Shown here: in pieces, positions 1-8,610 of the stretch
How the letters are laid out: every line of letters begins with the position of its first letter
How positions within the stretch are numbered: position 1 is the stretch's first letter
Assembly (NCBI GenBank): GCA_934169725.1
Contig: CAKPOF010000001.1
Coordinates: forward strand, 393,925-457,924
Length of the DNA: 64,000 nucleotides
Reading direction: 5' to 3'
Source: an uncultured Clostridia bacterium
Lineage (GTDB): Bacteria; Bacillota; Clostridia; TANB77; CAG-508
Position numbers and translations under genes: made by a program
Notes under the pieces: model-generated
The model's database searches: none
The model's input: the letters and a program-made list of their open reading frames with translations, nothing else
Told to the model about the DNA's origin: nothing

Positions 1-52
1 GGCTGTTGCTAATAAAGAACATAAAAAAGCTACAGTTGAATTTTTAGGATAA
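1..52 (+). CDS. khpA: KhpA KH-domain RNA-binding protein (3' end only)
   Basis: Only the last 16 codons are present, ending in a TAA at 50-52. The tail (AVANKEHKKATVEFLG) resembles the C-terminus of the short single-KH-domain protein KhpA/YlqC, which ends in a similar Lys-rich strand followed by VEI/VEF. In Firmicutes khpA sits directly upstream of rimM-trmD-rplS, and that order is what follows here with a 16-base gap. The family binds RNA, often with KhpB, and affects cell division and envelope genes. The call rests on this short tail plus gene order; the KH GxxG loop lies outside the window. Confidence 0.72.
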   Translation, partial: AVANKEHKKATVEFLG

Positions 53-68
53 TAGGAGTAAAAACAAT

Positions 69-575
69 ATGCTACCTAATCTAGAAATAGGTCAAATTGT
101 AAATACATTTGGAATAAAAGGAATGGTTAAAGTAAAACCTTTTACTGATGATGTAAATAGATTTGATAAATTAAAAGAAGTATATATCAAAAATAACAAT
201 AATACAAAGATATATGAAATTGAAGAAGTAAAATATCATAAAAATATGGTTTTAATAAAATTTAAAGGTATAGATAAAGTTGAACAAGCAGAATTATTAC
301 GAAATAGTTATTTATTGATTTCCAGAGATTCTGTAGATGAACTAGAAGAAGGAAGATACTATATAGTAGATTTGATTGGAATTAATGTATATACTGATGA
401 ACAAGTTTTGTTAGGAACTTTAGATGATATATTTAATACTGGAAGCAATGACATATATGTTGTTAAAAGTAAAGAAGGAAAGCAAATTCTTTTACCAGCA
501 ATAGGGGATGTTATAAAAAACATAGATATAGAAAATAAAAAAATGACAGTACATTTATTGCCTGGATTAATCTAA
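69..575 (+). CDS. rimM: Ribosome maturation factor RimM
   Basis: RimM binds ribosomal protein S19 and helps the 30S head domain mature during 16S rRNA processing; it acts in the cytoplasm. The 168-residue product has the usual family length. The N-terminal RimM barrel (about residues 5-85) begins with GQIVNTFGIKGMVKV, and a PRC-barrel domain follows (about 90-165) with YYIVDLIGINVYT and the closing LLPAIGDVI stretch. A GGAG ribosome-binding site lies 10 bases before the ATG. It is co-transcribed with khpA upstream and trmD 12 bases downstream, the standard ribosome/tRNA maturation operon. Confidence 0.96.
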   Translation: MLPNLEIGQIVNTFGIKGMVKVKPFTDDVNRFDKLKEVYIKNNNNTKIYEIEEVKYHKNMVLIKFKGIDKVEQAELLRNSYLLISRDSVDELEEGRYYIVDLIGINVYTDEQVLLGTLDDIFNTGSNDIYVVKSKEGKQILLPAIGDVIKNIDIENKKMTVHLLPGLI

Positions 576-587
576 AAGGAGTTTTAT

Positions 588-1250
588 ATGAAATTTGATG
601 TTTTAACATTATTTCCTGAAATGTTTAATACTTTAAATCAAAGTATTATAGGAAAAGCGATTGAAAAAAGTATTATAAATATTAATTTAATTAATATTAG
701 AGATTTTTCAAAAAATAAACATAAAAAAGTAGATGATACTCCATATGGTGGTGGAGCAGGTATGGTTATAAAACCTGATGTTGTATATGATGCATATAAA
801 TCAATTAAAGATAAAAATGCAAAGGTCATATATATGTCACCACAAGGAAAGAAATTAAACCAAGAAAAAGTAGAAGAACTTGCAAAAGAACGTCATTTAA
901 TTATACTTTGTGGACATTATGAAGGAATAGACCAAAGAGTACTTGATGAGATAGTAGATGAGGAAATATCTATAGGTGATTATGTGTTAACAGGCGGAGA
1001 ATTACCAGCAATGGTTTTAATAGATAGTGTAAGTAGATACATAGAAGGCGTTTTAACACATGAATCGATATCTGAAGAAAGTTTTTCAAATGGACTTTTG
1101 GAATATCCTCAATATACTCGTCCAGAAGTATTTAATGGTATAAAAGTTCCAGAAGTACTACTTTCTGGACATCATGAAAATATAAATAAATGGCGAAAAG
1201 AACAGTCTTTAAAAATAACTAAGAAAAAAAGACCAGAATTATTAAAATAA
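588..1250 (+). CDS. trmD: tRNA (guanine-37-N1)-methyltransferase TrmD
   Basis: TrmD uses SAM to methylate G37 next to the anticodon of tRNAs reading CNN codons, preventing +1 frameshifts. The SPOUT-class trefoil-knot motifs are present: YGGGAGMV (53-60), [11 protein letters not shown] (107-117) and [14 protein letters not shown] (128-141). The C-terminal helical domain is present but short, so the 220-residue protein is at the small end of the family (usually about 230-250). GGAG precedes the ATG. Its place between rimM and rplS is typical. Confidence 0.97.
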   Translation: MKFDVLTLFPEMFNTLNQSIIGKAIEKSIININLINIRDFSKNKHKKVDDTPYGGGAGMVIKPDVVYDAYKSIKDKNAKVIYMSPQGKKLNQEKVEELAKERHLIILCGHYEGIDQRVLDEIVDEEISIGDYVLTGGELPAMVLIDSVSRYIEGVLTHESISEESFSNGLLEYPQYTRPEVFNGIKVPEVLLSGHHENINKWRKEQSLKITKKKRPELLK

Positions 1251-1273
1251 AGAGAAAAGGAGGAATTTCTGAA

Positions 1274-1780
1274 ATGGATATTATAAAATCAATTGAACAT
1301 GAACAATTGAAAAATAGAATACCAGAATTAAAAGTTGGTAATACAGTAAAAGTTCACGTAAGAATAAAAGAAGGAAATAAGGAAAGAATCCAAGTTTTCG
1401 AAGGAATTATTATAAAAGTACAAGGTGGAGGAGTAAATCAAACATTTACAGTTAGAAAAACTTCTTATGGAGTAGGAGTTGAAAAAACATTTTTAGTACA
1501 TTCTCCATTAGTAGAAAAAGTTGAATTAGTAAGAGTTGGTAAAGCTAGAAGAGCTAAATTGTATTATCTAAGAGATAGAGTTGGTAAAGCTGCTAAAACT
1601 AAGGAAAAAATTGGTGCAAGAATTGAAAACAGAGAAATTATAATCAAAGAAGATATAACTGAAGAAACAGCACCAGAAGAAGCTCCAGCAGTAGAAACAG
1701 AAAAACCAATCGTTGAAGAAACTGTAGATACAGTAAAAGAAGAAACAGTTGAAACTGTTAAAGAAGATAAAAAAGATTAA
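1274..1780 (+). CDS. rplS: 50S ribosomal protein L19 with an acidic C-terminal extension
   Basis: L19 sits at the 30S-50S interface. Residues 1 to about 118 are a normal L19, with the motifs [44 protein letters not shown] and GKAAKTKEK. The family is normally about 115 residues. Here the frame continues for about 50 more residues made almost entirely of E, T, V, K and P (for example [16 protein letters not shown] and the near-repeat TVKEE/TVKED), ending in KEDKKD. The frame is open and followed by a terminator, so the tail is probably translated. It looks intrinsically disordered and strongly acidic, unlike the basic core. The ribosome-binding site is AAAGGAGG. Confidence 0.95.
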   Translation: MDIIKSIEHEQLKNRIPELKVGNTVKVHVRIKEGNKERIQVFEGIIIKVQGGGVNQTFTVRKTSYGVGVEKTFLVHSPLVEKVELVRVGKARRAKLYYLRDRVGKAAKTKEKIGARIENREIIIKEDITEETAPEEAPAVETEKPIVEETVDTVKEETVETVKEDKKD

Positions 1781-1781
1781 T

Positions 1782-1820
1782 AATTTAAAAAATCACGAAT
1801 TATTCGTGATTTTTTAAATT
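1782..1820. terminator. Bidirectional terminator between rplS and dapB
   Basis: A perfect 19-bp inverted repeat (1782-1800 and 1802-1820) has a single-base centre. Its arm AATTTAAAAAATCACGAAT gives a TCACGAAT stem flanked by A- and T-runs on both sides, so it can end transcription from either strand. The dapB stop codon lies inside the right arm. Confidence 0.9.
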
Positions 1821-2566
1821 TTACAAATATCTTCCATAGAATATAAACCTGAAGATTTATTAACTATAAATTTAGTAGCTTTTAAAGCACCTTCAGCAAA
1901 AATATTTCTGGAAAAACTAGTATGTTTTATTTCAAATGTTTCAAAATTTCCTATAAATTGAACAGAATGTTCACCAACAATGTTTCCACCTCTTATAGAA
2001 GAAATACCAATTTCATTTTTATTTCTTTTTTCATGTTTATCATGTCTATTATATTCGCAATAATGTGTATTATCTAAAGCAGTATTAATACTATCGGCTA
2101 ACATTTGTGCTGTACCACTTGGACTGTCAATTTTTCTATTATGATGTGCCTCTATAATTTCAATATCTGTATTTTTCATTAATGGAGCTAGCCATGTTAC
2201 TATTTTTTTCATAATCATAATGTCAAAAGACATATTTGCAGATTTAAATATTGGAATTATATTACTTGCTTCTTCTATTATACTATTTTCTTTATCAGAA
2301 AAACCTGTTGTTGCTATAACGATAGGGATTTTATTTGTTTTTGCATATTTTAATATATTTAAAGTTGCGACAGGAAGAGAAAAGTCAATAATTACATCAG
2401 GTTTTACATTTATATCATCTATATTATTGAATATAGGAAATTTAGAACTATTAGAAGCTGTCCTATCGAAACCAGCAATAATATCTAATTCTTCATTTTC
2501 TTTTATTAAATCGCAAACTACATGTCCCATTTTTCCATTGCAACCATTTACTAATATTTTTATCAT
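1814..2566 (-). CDS. dapB: 4-hydroxy-tetrahydrodipicolinate reductase DapB
   Basis: DapB makes the second committed step of the diaminopimelate/lysine pathway, reducing the DapA product with NAD(P)H to tetrahydrodipicolinate for lysine and cell-wall cross-links. The 250-residue protein has the N-terminal Rossmann motif GCNGKMG (8-14). The catalytic and substrate-binding signature is EAHHNRKIDSPSGTA (139-153), with H141/H142 and K145. A GGAGGTATTAAATG start context supports this ATG. dapA is upstream on the same strand, separated by MITE-like copy A, so the two may still share a transcript that includes the repeat. Confidence 0.97.
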   Translation of the reverse strand: MIKILVNGCNGKMGHVVCDLIKENEELDIIAGFDRTASNSSKFPIFNNIDDINVKPDVIIDFSLPVATLNILKYAKTNKIPIVIATTGFSDKENSIIEEASNIIPIFKSANMSFDIMIMKKIVTWLAPLMKNTDIEIIEAHHNRKIDSPSGTAQMLADSINTALDNTHYCEYNRHDKHEKRNKNEIGISSIRGGNIVGEHSVQFIGNFETFEIKHTSFSRNIFAEGALKATKFIVNKSSGLYSMEDICKI

Positions 2567-2602
2567 TTAATACCTCCATTTATTACTAAACATATTAATA
2601 GA

Positions 2603-2824
2603 TATAAAATTCACAGTTTACAAAACACATTATTCTTAATTTGATAATATATTTATAAGTTTTTTTATACCTTGGTGTCGCAAACCACATATTAAAATTA
2701 CTAGTATGTAGTTTGCTCCAAATCGCACTCATTAACGTTCGTTTGATCGCTTACGCGGTATTTCAAAACAATATAAATATATTATCAAATTTTTAGTAAA
2801 TTGTTAAGAACTGTGAATTTTAAC
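2603..2824. repeat. MITE-like repeat, copy A (dapB-dapA gap)
   Basis: About 222 bp. It has the outer inverted ends AAATTCACAGTT and AACTGTGAATTT, the inner inverted ends TTGATAATATAT / ATATATTATCAA, and the conserved core ACCTTGGTGTCGCAAACCAC and CGCTTACGCGGTATTTCAAA. The core folds on itself (GCAAACCACATA with TATGTAGTTTGC). The left inner arm is slightly rearranged (ATATATTTATAAG). No clear target duplication is seen. The right end abuts the dapA stop codon. It belongs to the same sub-group as copies B and D (AACGTTCGTTTGA variant). Confidence 0.85.
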
Positions 2825-2827
2825 AAT

Positions 2828-3706
2828 TTATATTAATTTATTTAATTTATCAATTAAAATAGTTTCTTTATCTTTAGATAAAGGTGTAAGCGGTAATCTA
2901 GGAATTCCAAAATTAAAGCCTATATGATTTAGAGCAGATTTTACAGGAATAGGATTTACTTCTGAAAAAAGTGAATCAATTAAAGGTAAAGCTTTTAATT
3001 GCATTTGGATAGCTTTTTCAATATTACCATCAAAAAAGTTTTGAATCATATTATGTGTATATTTTGGTTTTACATTTGATAAAACAGAAATAACGCCAAG
3101 ACCTCCCAATGATAATACAGGTAAAACCTGATCATCATTACCAGAATATATATTTAAATTATTACCACACAAATGTGCTATTTGAGCAACTTGAGACAAA
3201 TTACCGCTCGCCTCTTTAATTGCTACAATATTTTCAATTTTTGAAAGTTCAAAGCAAGTTTGAGGTAAGATATTAACTCCAGTTCTACTTGGCACATTAT
3301 ACAGAATGATTGGTAATGATACATTTTTGGCAATTTCTTTATAATGATTAATAAGTCCTTTTTGGGTGCATTTATTGTAATATGGTGTTACAATTAAAAG
3401 ACCATCTACACCAAGTTGCTCTGCTTTTTTTGAATTCTCAATAACTTTTGCAGTATTATTTCCGCCAGTGCCTGCAATGATAGGAATTTTACCGTTTGAA
3501 GTTTTTACAGCACATGAGATAATTTCTTCTTTTTCTTTTTCTGACATTGTTGAAGATTCACCTGTAGTACCACAAACAATAATTGCATCAGCATTGTTTT
3601 TAATTTGGAATTTTAATAATTTTTCAAATTCTTTTAAATTAATACCATTTTCGTCAAATGGTGTACTAATAGCTGTTCCACAGCCCTTAAATAAAATTTT
3701 TTTCAT
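2828..3706 (-). CDS. dapA: 4-hydroxy-tetrahydrodipicolinate synthase DapA
   Basis: DapA condenses pyruvate and aspartate semialdehyde at the entry to the lysine/diaminopimelate branch. The 292-residue TIM barrel shows the substrate loop CGTTGESSTM (45-54), YY at 109-110, the catalytic tyrosine in ILYNVPSRTG (Tyr136) and the Schiff-base lysine in AIKEASG (Lys164). GGTGATTTT precedes the ATG. It is the upstream gene of a dapA-dapB pair on the minus strand. Confidence 0.97.
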   Translation of the reverse strand: MKKILFKGCGTAISTPFDENGINLKEFEKLLKFQIKNNADAIIVCGTTGESSTMSEKEKEEIISCAVKTSNGKIPIIAGTGGNNTAKVIENSKKAEQLGVDGLLIVTPYYNKCTQKGLINHYKEIAKNVSLPIILYNVPSRTGVNILPQTCFELSKIENIVAIKEASGNLSQVAQIAHLCGNNLNIYSGNDDQVLPVLSLGGLGVISVLSNVKPKYTHNMIQNFFDGNIEKAIQMQLKALPLIDSLFSEVNPIPVKSALNHIGFNFGIPRLPLTPLSKDKETILIDKLNKLI

Positions 3707-3816
3707 AAAATCACCTTATTAAAAAAAGTAGATAAAAAATATATTTATATTTTTTACCTACAGACATTATATTACAAAAAACTGAAAAAGAGAATAATTT
3801 ATAGAAAATATTTCAA

Positions 3817-4341
3817 TTAAACTCTAATTATTAACAAACTTAAAAATAAATATGCATATCTAAAAGCTTTTTTCATAAAGAATCTTGTTTTTAAAACTTT
3901 GAAAGTTTCAGAAATAGCACAATATTTATCTACAAAAGTTAATATAAAACCCTCGATAGAACTAGGAAATTGTAATGTTACAGGCCACATATGAGTTATA
4001 ATCATATTTTTTTCTTTTTCGTTTAGATCAAATAATTTACAAGCATTTTTACAAGCTAATTTTCCGTGAGTAAAGGCATGTAATCCTTTTCTATCAGGTT
4101 GACGAACCCTCCAATCGTATAAAAATAAATCATGTAACATACCTGCTCTTGCTGCAGAAATATAGTCTAAATGGAATTTCTTACAAATTAGATAACAGTA
4201 AAAAGAAACCATAAGACAATGATCAAAGCAAGTTGTTTCATAATGCTGTCTAAAATTTTTCATTTTTTGAACAGTACTATTATTTATTAATTCTTCAATT
4301 ATATTTAAAAATTCTTTATCATTTATATTCAAATTATCCAT
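3817..4341 (-). CDS. HD-domain phosphohydrolase
   Basis: The protein has about 174 residues. The metal-binding pattern of HD hydrolases is present: H33/H41 near HYETTCFDHCLMVSF, the HD pair in GMLHDLFLYDW (70-71), H92 in AFTHGK and H117 in ITHMWP, followed by FVDKYCAISE. Such proteins are usually phosphohydrolases of nucleotides or (p)ppGpp-like substrates; the substrate here is unknown. I chose the second of two close ATGs because the AGAGG site is 9 bases from it but only 3 from the first. The C-terminal 25 residues are hydrophobic and basic (KKAFRYAYLFLSLLIIRV), possibly membrane-associated. It stands alone, with no close same-strand neighbour upstream. Confidence 0.8.
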   Translation of the reverse strand: MDNLNINDKEFLNIIEELINNSTVQKMKNFRQHYETTCFDHCLMVSFYCYLICKKFHLDYISAARAGMLHDLFLYDWRVRQPDRKGLHAFTHGKLACKNACKLFDLNEKEKNMIITHMWPVTLQFPSSIEGFILTFVDKYCAISETFKVLKTRFFMKKAFRYAYLFLSLLIIRV

Positions 4342-4446
4342 ACACATATACCTCTTAATATAATATGATCCATAAATTGATTATACCATAAAAAGTTAAT
4401 ATAGTAAATTAGTTGAAGAAAGAATAATTATGTAATATAATGTAGA

Positions 4447-4657
4447 TATTAAATTCACTGTTTTAAATATTTAACTTGTAAAATTTAATAATATATTGTT
4501 TTTTCATACCTTGGTGTCACAAACCACATATTAAAATTACTTGTATGTAGTTTGCTCCAATTCGCACTCACTAATGTTCGTTTGATCGCTTACGCGGTAT
4601 TTCAAAACAATATATTATTAAATAAAAAAGATTTATTGTATAACTGTAAATTGTAAT
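4447..4657. repeat. MITE-like repeat, copy B
   Basis: About 211 bp, filling most of the 4342-4695 gap. The outer ends are ATTAAATTCACTGTT and AACTGTAAATTGTAAT. The inner ends TTTAATAATATATTGTTTT and AAAACAATATATTATTAAA are perfect inverted repeats. The core contains ACCTTGGTGTCACAAACCAC and GCTTACGCGGTATTTCAAAA. It lies between divergently transcribed genes (HD protein and the 4696 gene), so it may contribute to or separate their promoters. No other element was recognised in this gap. Confidence 0.88.
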
Positions 4658-4695
4658 ACGTAAATGTAATAAATAAAAAGAAAGGAATTGCAATT

Positions 4696-5985
4696 ATGAA
4701 ATTATTAGGAGAAATAAATATAAATGGTAAAAAAAATAATTTGTATGTGGAAAAGGAAGACAAAACATATAAATATTTTTTAGATGATAAATTTATTGGA
4801 GCATATGATCCAGATGTTATGGGAGAAAAATTAATTGTGTTTAGAGAAAATACAATTGAAAATGAACTTTCTGCACAAATAAAAGATGAAATTGTACAGA
4901 CTATTGAAAAAAGTGGAAAAGAAAAAGTAATTGAAGAAAATGATAAGAACTTACAATTTGATGAAGATGTAGTATATTCAAAAAATACTAAAGAACCAAA
5001 TAAAAATATTGAATTAGAAAAAGATGAAGAAAAATGTAAAAATAAGAATAATAAAATAGAATCAAAAAATACTAAAAATAACGAAGAAAAAAATGAAAAT
5101 ACTACAAAAAAGATAAACGTAAAACAAACAGTAAAGATGGATGCAATGGCTACTGATATGGATTCTATTGGAAAACGTTTAGAAAAAGCAGGGAAAATTA
5201 GAGGGAATGATAAACATGCAAAATTAGGAATTGTTGAATCTGATCAAATTAGTAATCTTAGAGATGAAAATGGAAATAAATTAAAAGGACAATCTTCAAG
5301 ATATCAAGCTGTTGTTGTAACTAATGAAAAATCAAAAGATGGTGGCCAGATTGTTAAACCATTAGATATAGAAACTGATATGCAAGAAGGAACAAATCCA
5401 GCAAAAAGAAACTATCAAGTTAATCAAAATAAAAGTGTAAAAAAAGATGATGTTGTTACAAGATTAAAAATACAAGGTGAAGAAACTTTAGGAATAGAAA
5501 ATGGAGAATATGGAGAATTAAATGTGTATCATTCAAGAAACAAAACTATAGGTGGAAAAGGTGTAGAAGGAAATCATAGTTTAGATAAACAGTTAGAAAC
5601 ACCTAATGCTAAAAATATGATAGGAACAGATTCTAAAACTTTGAAATTATCTCAAGAATATCAAGATGGGTACCGTTCTGTAGAAAATTCATATCAAGAA
5701 GCAAAACAACATGAAAAAGATAATGGAGAACCATGTGATGAAATAGAAGTAGATGATATAGATGGAGATATTAATACACACTCACATGATCATATAGACA
5801 GCATTGTAGAAGAAATAATGAAAAATGGTGAAGTTAATGAAAAATTTACAGAAAGAGAAGTAAAAGAAATGGTTAATAAGGCATATCAAAACAAATCTAA
5901 AGATGAGTCACTAGAAGAATTTAAAGATAGAGTAGAAAATAGTATAGAAATTGATGCTGAACATATGAAAGGGGAAAGACATTAA
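4696..5985 (+). CDS. Large hydrophilic protein of unknown function
   Basis: The protein has 429 residues and I do not recognise a family. There is no signal peptide or membrane segment. The first 55 residues look folded (MKLLGEININGKK, YKYFLDDKFIGAYDPDVMGE). Residues 75-150 are low-complexity, rich in N, K and E. The rest is strongly charged, with motifs such as RYQAVVVTNEKSKDGGQIV and HSHDHIDSIVEEIMKNGEV. The His/Asp patch HSHDH could bind metal, but this is speculation. AAAGGA precedes the ATG by 10 bases. It lies upstream of metK with a 28-base gap and so may be co-transcribed with it. Confidence 0.7.
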   Translation: MKLLGEININGKKNNLYVEKEDKTYKYFLDDKFIGAYDPDVMGEKLIVFRENTIENELSAQIKDEIVQTIEKSGKEKVIEENDKNLQFDEDVVYSKNTKEPNKNIELEKDEEKCKNKNNKIESKNTKNNEEKNENTTKKINVKQTVKMDAMATDMDSIGKRLEKAGKIRGNDKHAKLGIVESDQISNLRDENGNKLKGQSSRYQAVVVTNEKSKDGGQIVKPLDIETDMQEGTNPAKRNYQVNQNKSVKKDDVVTRLKIQGEETLGIENGEYGELNVYHSRNKTIGGKGVEGNHSLDKQLETPNAKNMIGTDSKTLKLSQEYQDGYRSVENSYQEAKQHEKDNGEPCDEIEVDDIDGDINTHSHDHIDSIVEEIMKNGEVNEKFTEREVKEMVNKAYQNKSKDESLEEFKDRVENSIEIDAEHMKGERH

Positions 5986-6013
5986 ATTTTAAATTGAAGG
6001 GAAGTTTGAGGAT

Positions 6014-7123
6014 ATGAATAAATATTATTTTACATCTGAAAGTGTGACAGAAGGACACCCAGATAAGTTATGTGATACTATTTCAGATTGTATATTAGAC
6101 GAATATTTAAAACAAGATAATAATTCTAGAGTGGCAGTTGAAACATTTGCATCAGGAAACAAAATAACTATTGCTGGTCAAATAACATCTAATGGAAATG
6201 TCGATATTGAAAAAATTGCAAGAAAAACAGTAGAAGATATTGGATATGACAATGAATATGTAGATATTAATTATAAAACATGTGATGTAGAAGTCAATAT
6301 AACTAAGCAAAGTCCAGATATAGCGTTAGGTGTTAATACAGGAGGAGCTGGAGACCAAGGAATAATGTTTGGATTTGCATGTGATGAAACACCTGAATAC
6401 ATGCCATATGCTATTTCAATGGCACATAAATTAGCAAAAAGATTGACTGAAGCTAGAAAAAATAAAGAGATAAATTATTTAAGACCAGATGGAAAAACAC
6501 AAGTTACTGTAGAATATGAAAATGATAAACCTAAGAGAATTGAAAGTATCTTAATATCTGCACAACATAATGAAGATATTAATCAGGAAACATTAAAAAA
6601 AGATATAATTAATAAGGTTATAAATTATGTTGTTCCTAAAAATATGATTGATAGAAATACAAAAATATATATAAATCCTACAGGAAAATTTGTAATAGGT
6701 GGACCATTAGGGGATACTGGATTAACGGGAAGAAAAATAATAGTTGACACATATGGTGGATATAGTAGACATGGTGGAGGTGCATTTTCAGGAAAAGATG
6801 CAAGTAAAGTTGATAGATCTGCTGCATATATGTTAAGACATATTGCTAAAAATATTGTAGCTAATGGATATGCAAAAAAATGTGAAATACAAATTTCATA
6901 CGCGATAGGAATGTCAGAGCCATTGTCAATTAATGTTAATACATTTGAAACAGAAACAATACCTAATGAAAAAATAATAAGTAAAATAAAAAATAAATTT
7001 GATTTAACACCAAATGGAATTATAAAATACCTAACACTTGATAGACCGATATATTCATTAACAACGAATTACGGACATTTTGGAAAGAAAGAACTTTCGT
7101 GGGAAAAAATAATAAACTTTTAA
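6014..7123 (+). CDS. metK: S-adenosylmethionine synthetase MetK
   Basis: MetK makes SAM from methionine and ATP in the cytoplasm. The 369-residue protein has the expected signatures: [16 protein letters not shown] (10-25), the [10 protein letters not shown] hexapeptide region (111-120) and the phosphate-binding [18 protein letters not shown] stretch (about 254-271). The usual KDPTKVDRS reads KDASKVDRS here, a mild substitution. It is slightly shorter than the usual 380-400 residues. SAM made here is needed by the several methyltransferase and radical SAM genes in the window. No SAM riboswitch was seen upstream. Confidence 0.97.
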   Translation: MNKYYFTSESVTEGHPDKLCDTISDCILDEYLKQDNNSRVAVETFASGNKITIAGQITSNGNVDIEKIARKTVEDIGYDNEYVDINYKTCDVEVNITKQSPDIALGVNTGGAGDQGIMFGFACDETPEYMPYAISMAHKLAKRLTEARKNKEINYLRPDGKTQVTVEYENDKPKRIESILISAQHNEDINQETLKKDIINKVINYVVPKNMIDRNTKIYINPTGKFVIGGPLGDTGLTGRKIIVDTYGGYSRHGGGAFSGKDASKVDRSAAYMLRHIAKNIVANGYAKKCEIQISYAIGMSEPLSINVNTFETETIPNEKIISKIKNKFDLTPNGIIKYLTLDRPIYSLTTNYGHFGKKELSWEKIINF

Positions 7124-7142
7124 AATAATAAGGAAAATAAAT

Positions 7143-7541
7143 ATGAGTCAAATAGATAATATTAAAAATTTAAAAAAGAAAAGAAAAAAATTAATAAATA
7201 GTTTTAAATATGCTTTTAATGGGGTAGCAGAAGCATGGAAAAAAGAACAGAATATAAAAATTCATATTTTAATAATGATTTTTGTAATAATTGCGGGTTT
7301 TTTATTAAAAATAAGTATAGCAGAATGGATAGTTTGTTTAATACTATTTGCTATGGTTATATCACTAGAATTAATAAATACTGCAATAGAGATTACTGTA
7401 GATATTGCTATGCCTAAAATAAATGAAAAAGCTAAATTTGCAAAAGATATATCAGCAGGTGCAGTTTTATTTTCTGCTATTATATCTGCAATAATAGGGA
7501 TAATAATATTTTTACCTAAAATAATAATGTTTAAGGGTTGA
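7143..7541 (+). CDS. dgkA: Diacylglycerol/undecaprenol kinase (DgkA family)
   Basis: A 132-residue membrane protein with three predicted helices (about 41-57, 60-80 and 103-125) and the family signatures SLELINTAIE (74-83) and AKDISAGAVLF (100-110). In Gram-positive bacteria this family mostly phosphorylates undecaprenol to recycle the cell-wall lipid carrier. An N-terminal basic region (KNLKKKRKKLINSFKYAF) precedes the amphipathic surface helix. It starts 20 bases after metK, probably in the same transcript. Confidence 0.92.
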   Translation: MSQIDNIKNLKKKRKKLINSFKYAFNGVAEAWKKEQNIKIHILIMIFVIIAGFLLKISIAEWIVCLILFAMVISLELINTAIEITVDIAMPKINEKAKFAKDISAGAVLFSAIISAIIGIIIFLPKIIMFKG

Positions 7542-7567
7542 ACTTTTGTATTATTATAGTATATAAT
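7538..7567 (+). promoter_or_regulatory. Probable promoter of pta-ackA
   Basis: TTGAAC (7538-7543) and TATAAT (7562-7567) with an 18-base spacer, overlapping the dgkA stop codon, 22 bases before the pta start. A ribosome-binding site AAAAGGAGG follows. Confidence 0.6.
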
Positions 7568-7588
7568 GAGTAAAAAAGGAGGCAAAAA

Positions 7589-8584
7589 ATGGCTTTTATA
7601 GATGAAATAAAAGAAAGAGCGAAAAAAGAAATAAAAACAATTATACTTCCAGAAGCGGAAGATATAAGAGTACTAAAGGCAACAGAAAAAGTATTAACAG
7701 AGAAGTATGCAAATATTATATTAATTGGGAATGAAGAAAAAATTCTAGAAAAAGCAAAATCAAATAAAGTAAATATTGAAGGTGCTAGAATAATAGATCC
7801 AGAAAATTCTAAAGATTATAGTAAATATGTAGAACTATTATTTGAATTGAGAAAAAACAAAGGAATGACTATTGAAAAGGCAAAAGAATTAGTGTTAAAT
7901 CCTGTATATTATGGAATGCTAATGGTAAAAGATAACATGGCAGATGGATTAGTTTCAGGAGCTGCCAATTCGACATCAGATACATTAAGACCTGCATTAC
8001 AAATTTTAAAAACTGCACCAGATACAAAATTGGTTTCTGCTTTTTTTGTTATGGTTGTTCCTGATTGTGAATATGGAGAAAATGGTGTATTTATATTTGG
8101 AGATAGTGGTTTAAATGAAAATCCTAATCCAGATCAATTATCAGAAATAGCAATATCTTCAAGTAAAAGTTTTAAACAATTAGTTGGAAAAGAACCAAAA
8201 GTTGCAATGTTATCATATTCTACTTATGGAAGTGCACATTCAGAGTTAACAGAAAAAGTTATAGAAGCAACAAAATTGACAAAAGAAAAAGATGCAACTT
8301 TATTAATTGATGGTGAATTACAATTAGATGCTGCAATAGTTCCAGAAATTGCAAAATCAAAAGCACCAGGTAGTTCATTAGAAGGAAATGCAAATGTGTT
8401 AATATTTCCTGATTTAGATTCAGGAAATATAGGTTATAAATTGGTTCAAAGATTAGCAAAAGCAGAGGCTTATGGACCGTTATGCCAAGGAATAGCAAAA
8501 CCTGTAAATGACTTATCAAGAGGATGCAATAGTGACGATATAGCAGGAGTAGTAGCAATAACAGCTGTTCAAGCTCAAAAATAA
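7589..8584 (+). CDS. pta: Phosphate acetyltransferase Pta
   Basis: Pta converts acetyl-CoA and phosphate to acetyl phosphate in the acetate pathway. At 331 residues it is the short (class I) form without the DRTGG regulatory domain. Recognisable stretches are IILPEAEDIRVLKAT near the N-terminus, GMLMVKDNMADGLVSGAANS, ALQILKTAPDTKLVSAFFVM, AMLSYSTYGSA and the C-terminal GYKLVQRLAKAEAYGPLCQG followed by VNDLSRGC. AAAAGGAGG lies 7 bases upstream of the ATG. ackA follows 26 bases later. Confidence 0.96.
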   Translation: MAFIDEIKERAKKEIKTIILPEAEDIRVLKATEKVLTEKYANIILIGNEEKILEKAKSNKVNIEGARIIDPENSKDYSKYVELLFELRKNKGMTIEKAKELVLNPVYYGMLMVKDNMADGLVSGAANSTSDTLRPALQILKTAPDTKLVSAFFVMVVPDCEYGENGVFIFGDSGLNENPNPDQLSEIAISSSKSFKQLVGKEPKVAMLSYSTYGSAHSELTEKVIEATKLTKEKDATLLIDGELQLDAAIVPEIAKSKAPGSSLEGNANVLIFPDLDSGNIGYKLVQRLAKAEAYGPLCQGIAKPVNDLSRGCNSDDIAGVVAITAVQAQK

Positions 8585-8610
8585 TTATATAATTGATAAG
8601 GAGAAAGCTT

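Noticed and set aside
2220..2570. Plus-strand open frame opposite dapB
   Set aside because: Lies wholly antisense to a clear dapB; no start signals and a hydrophobic, low-information product.
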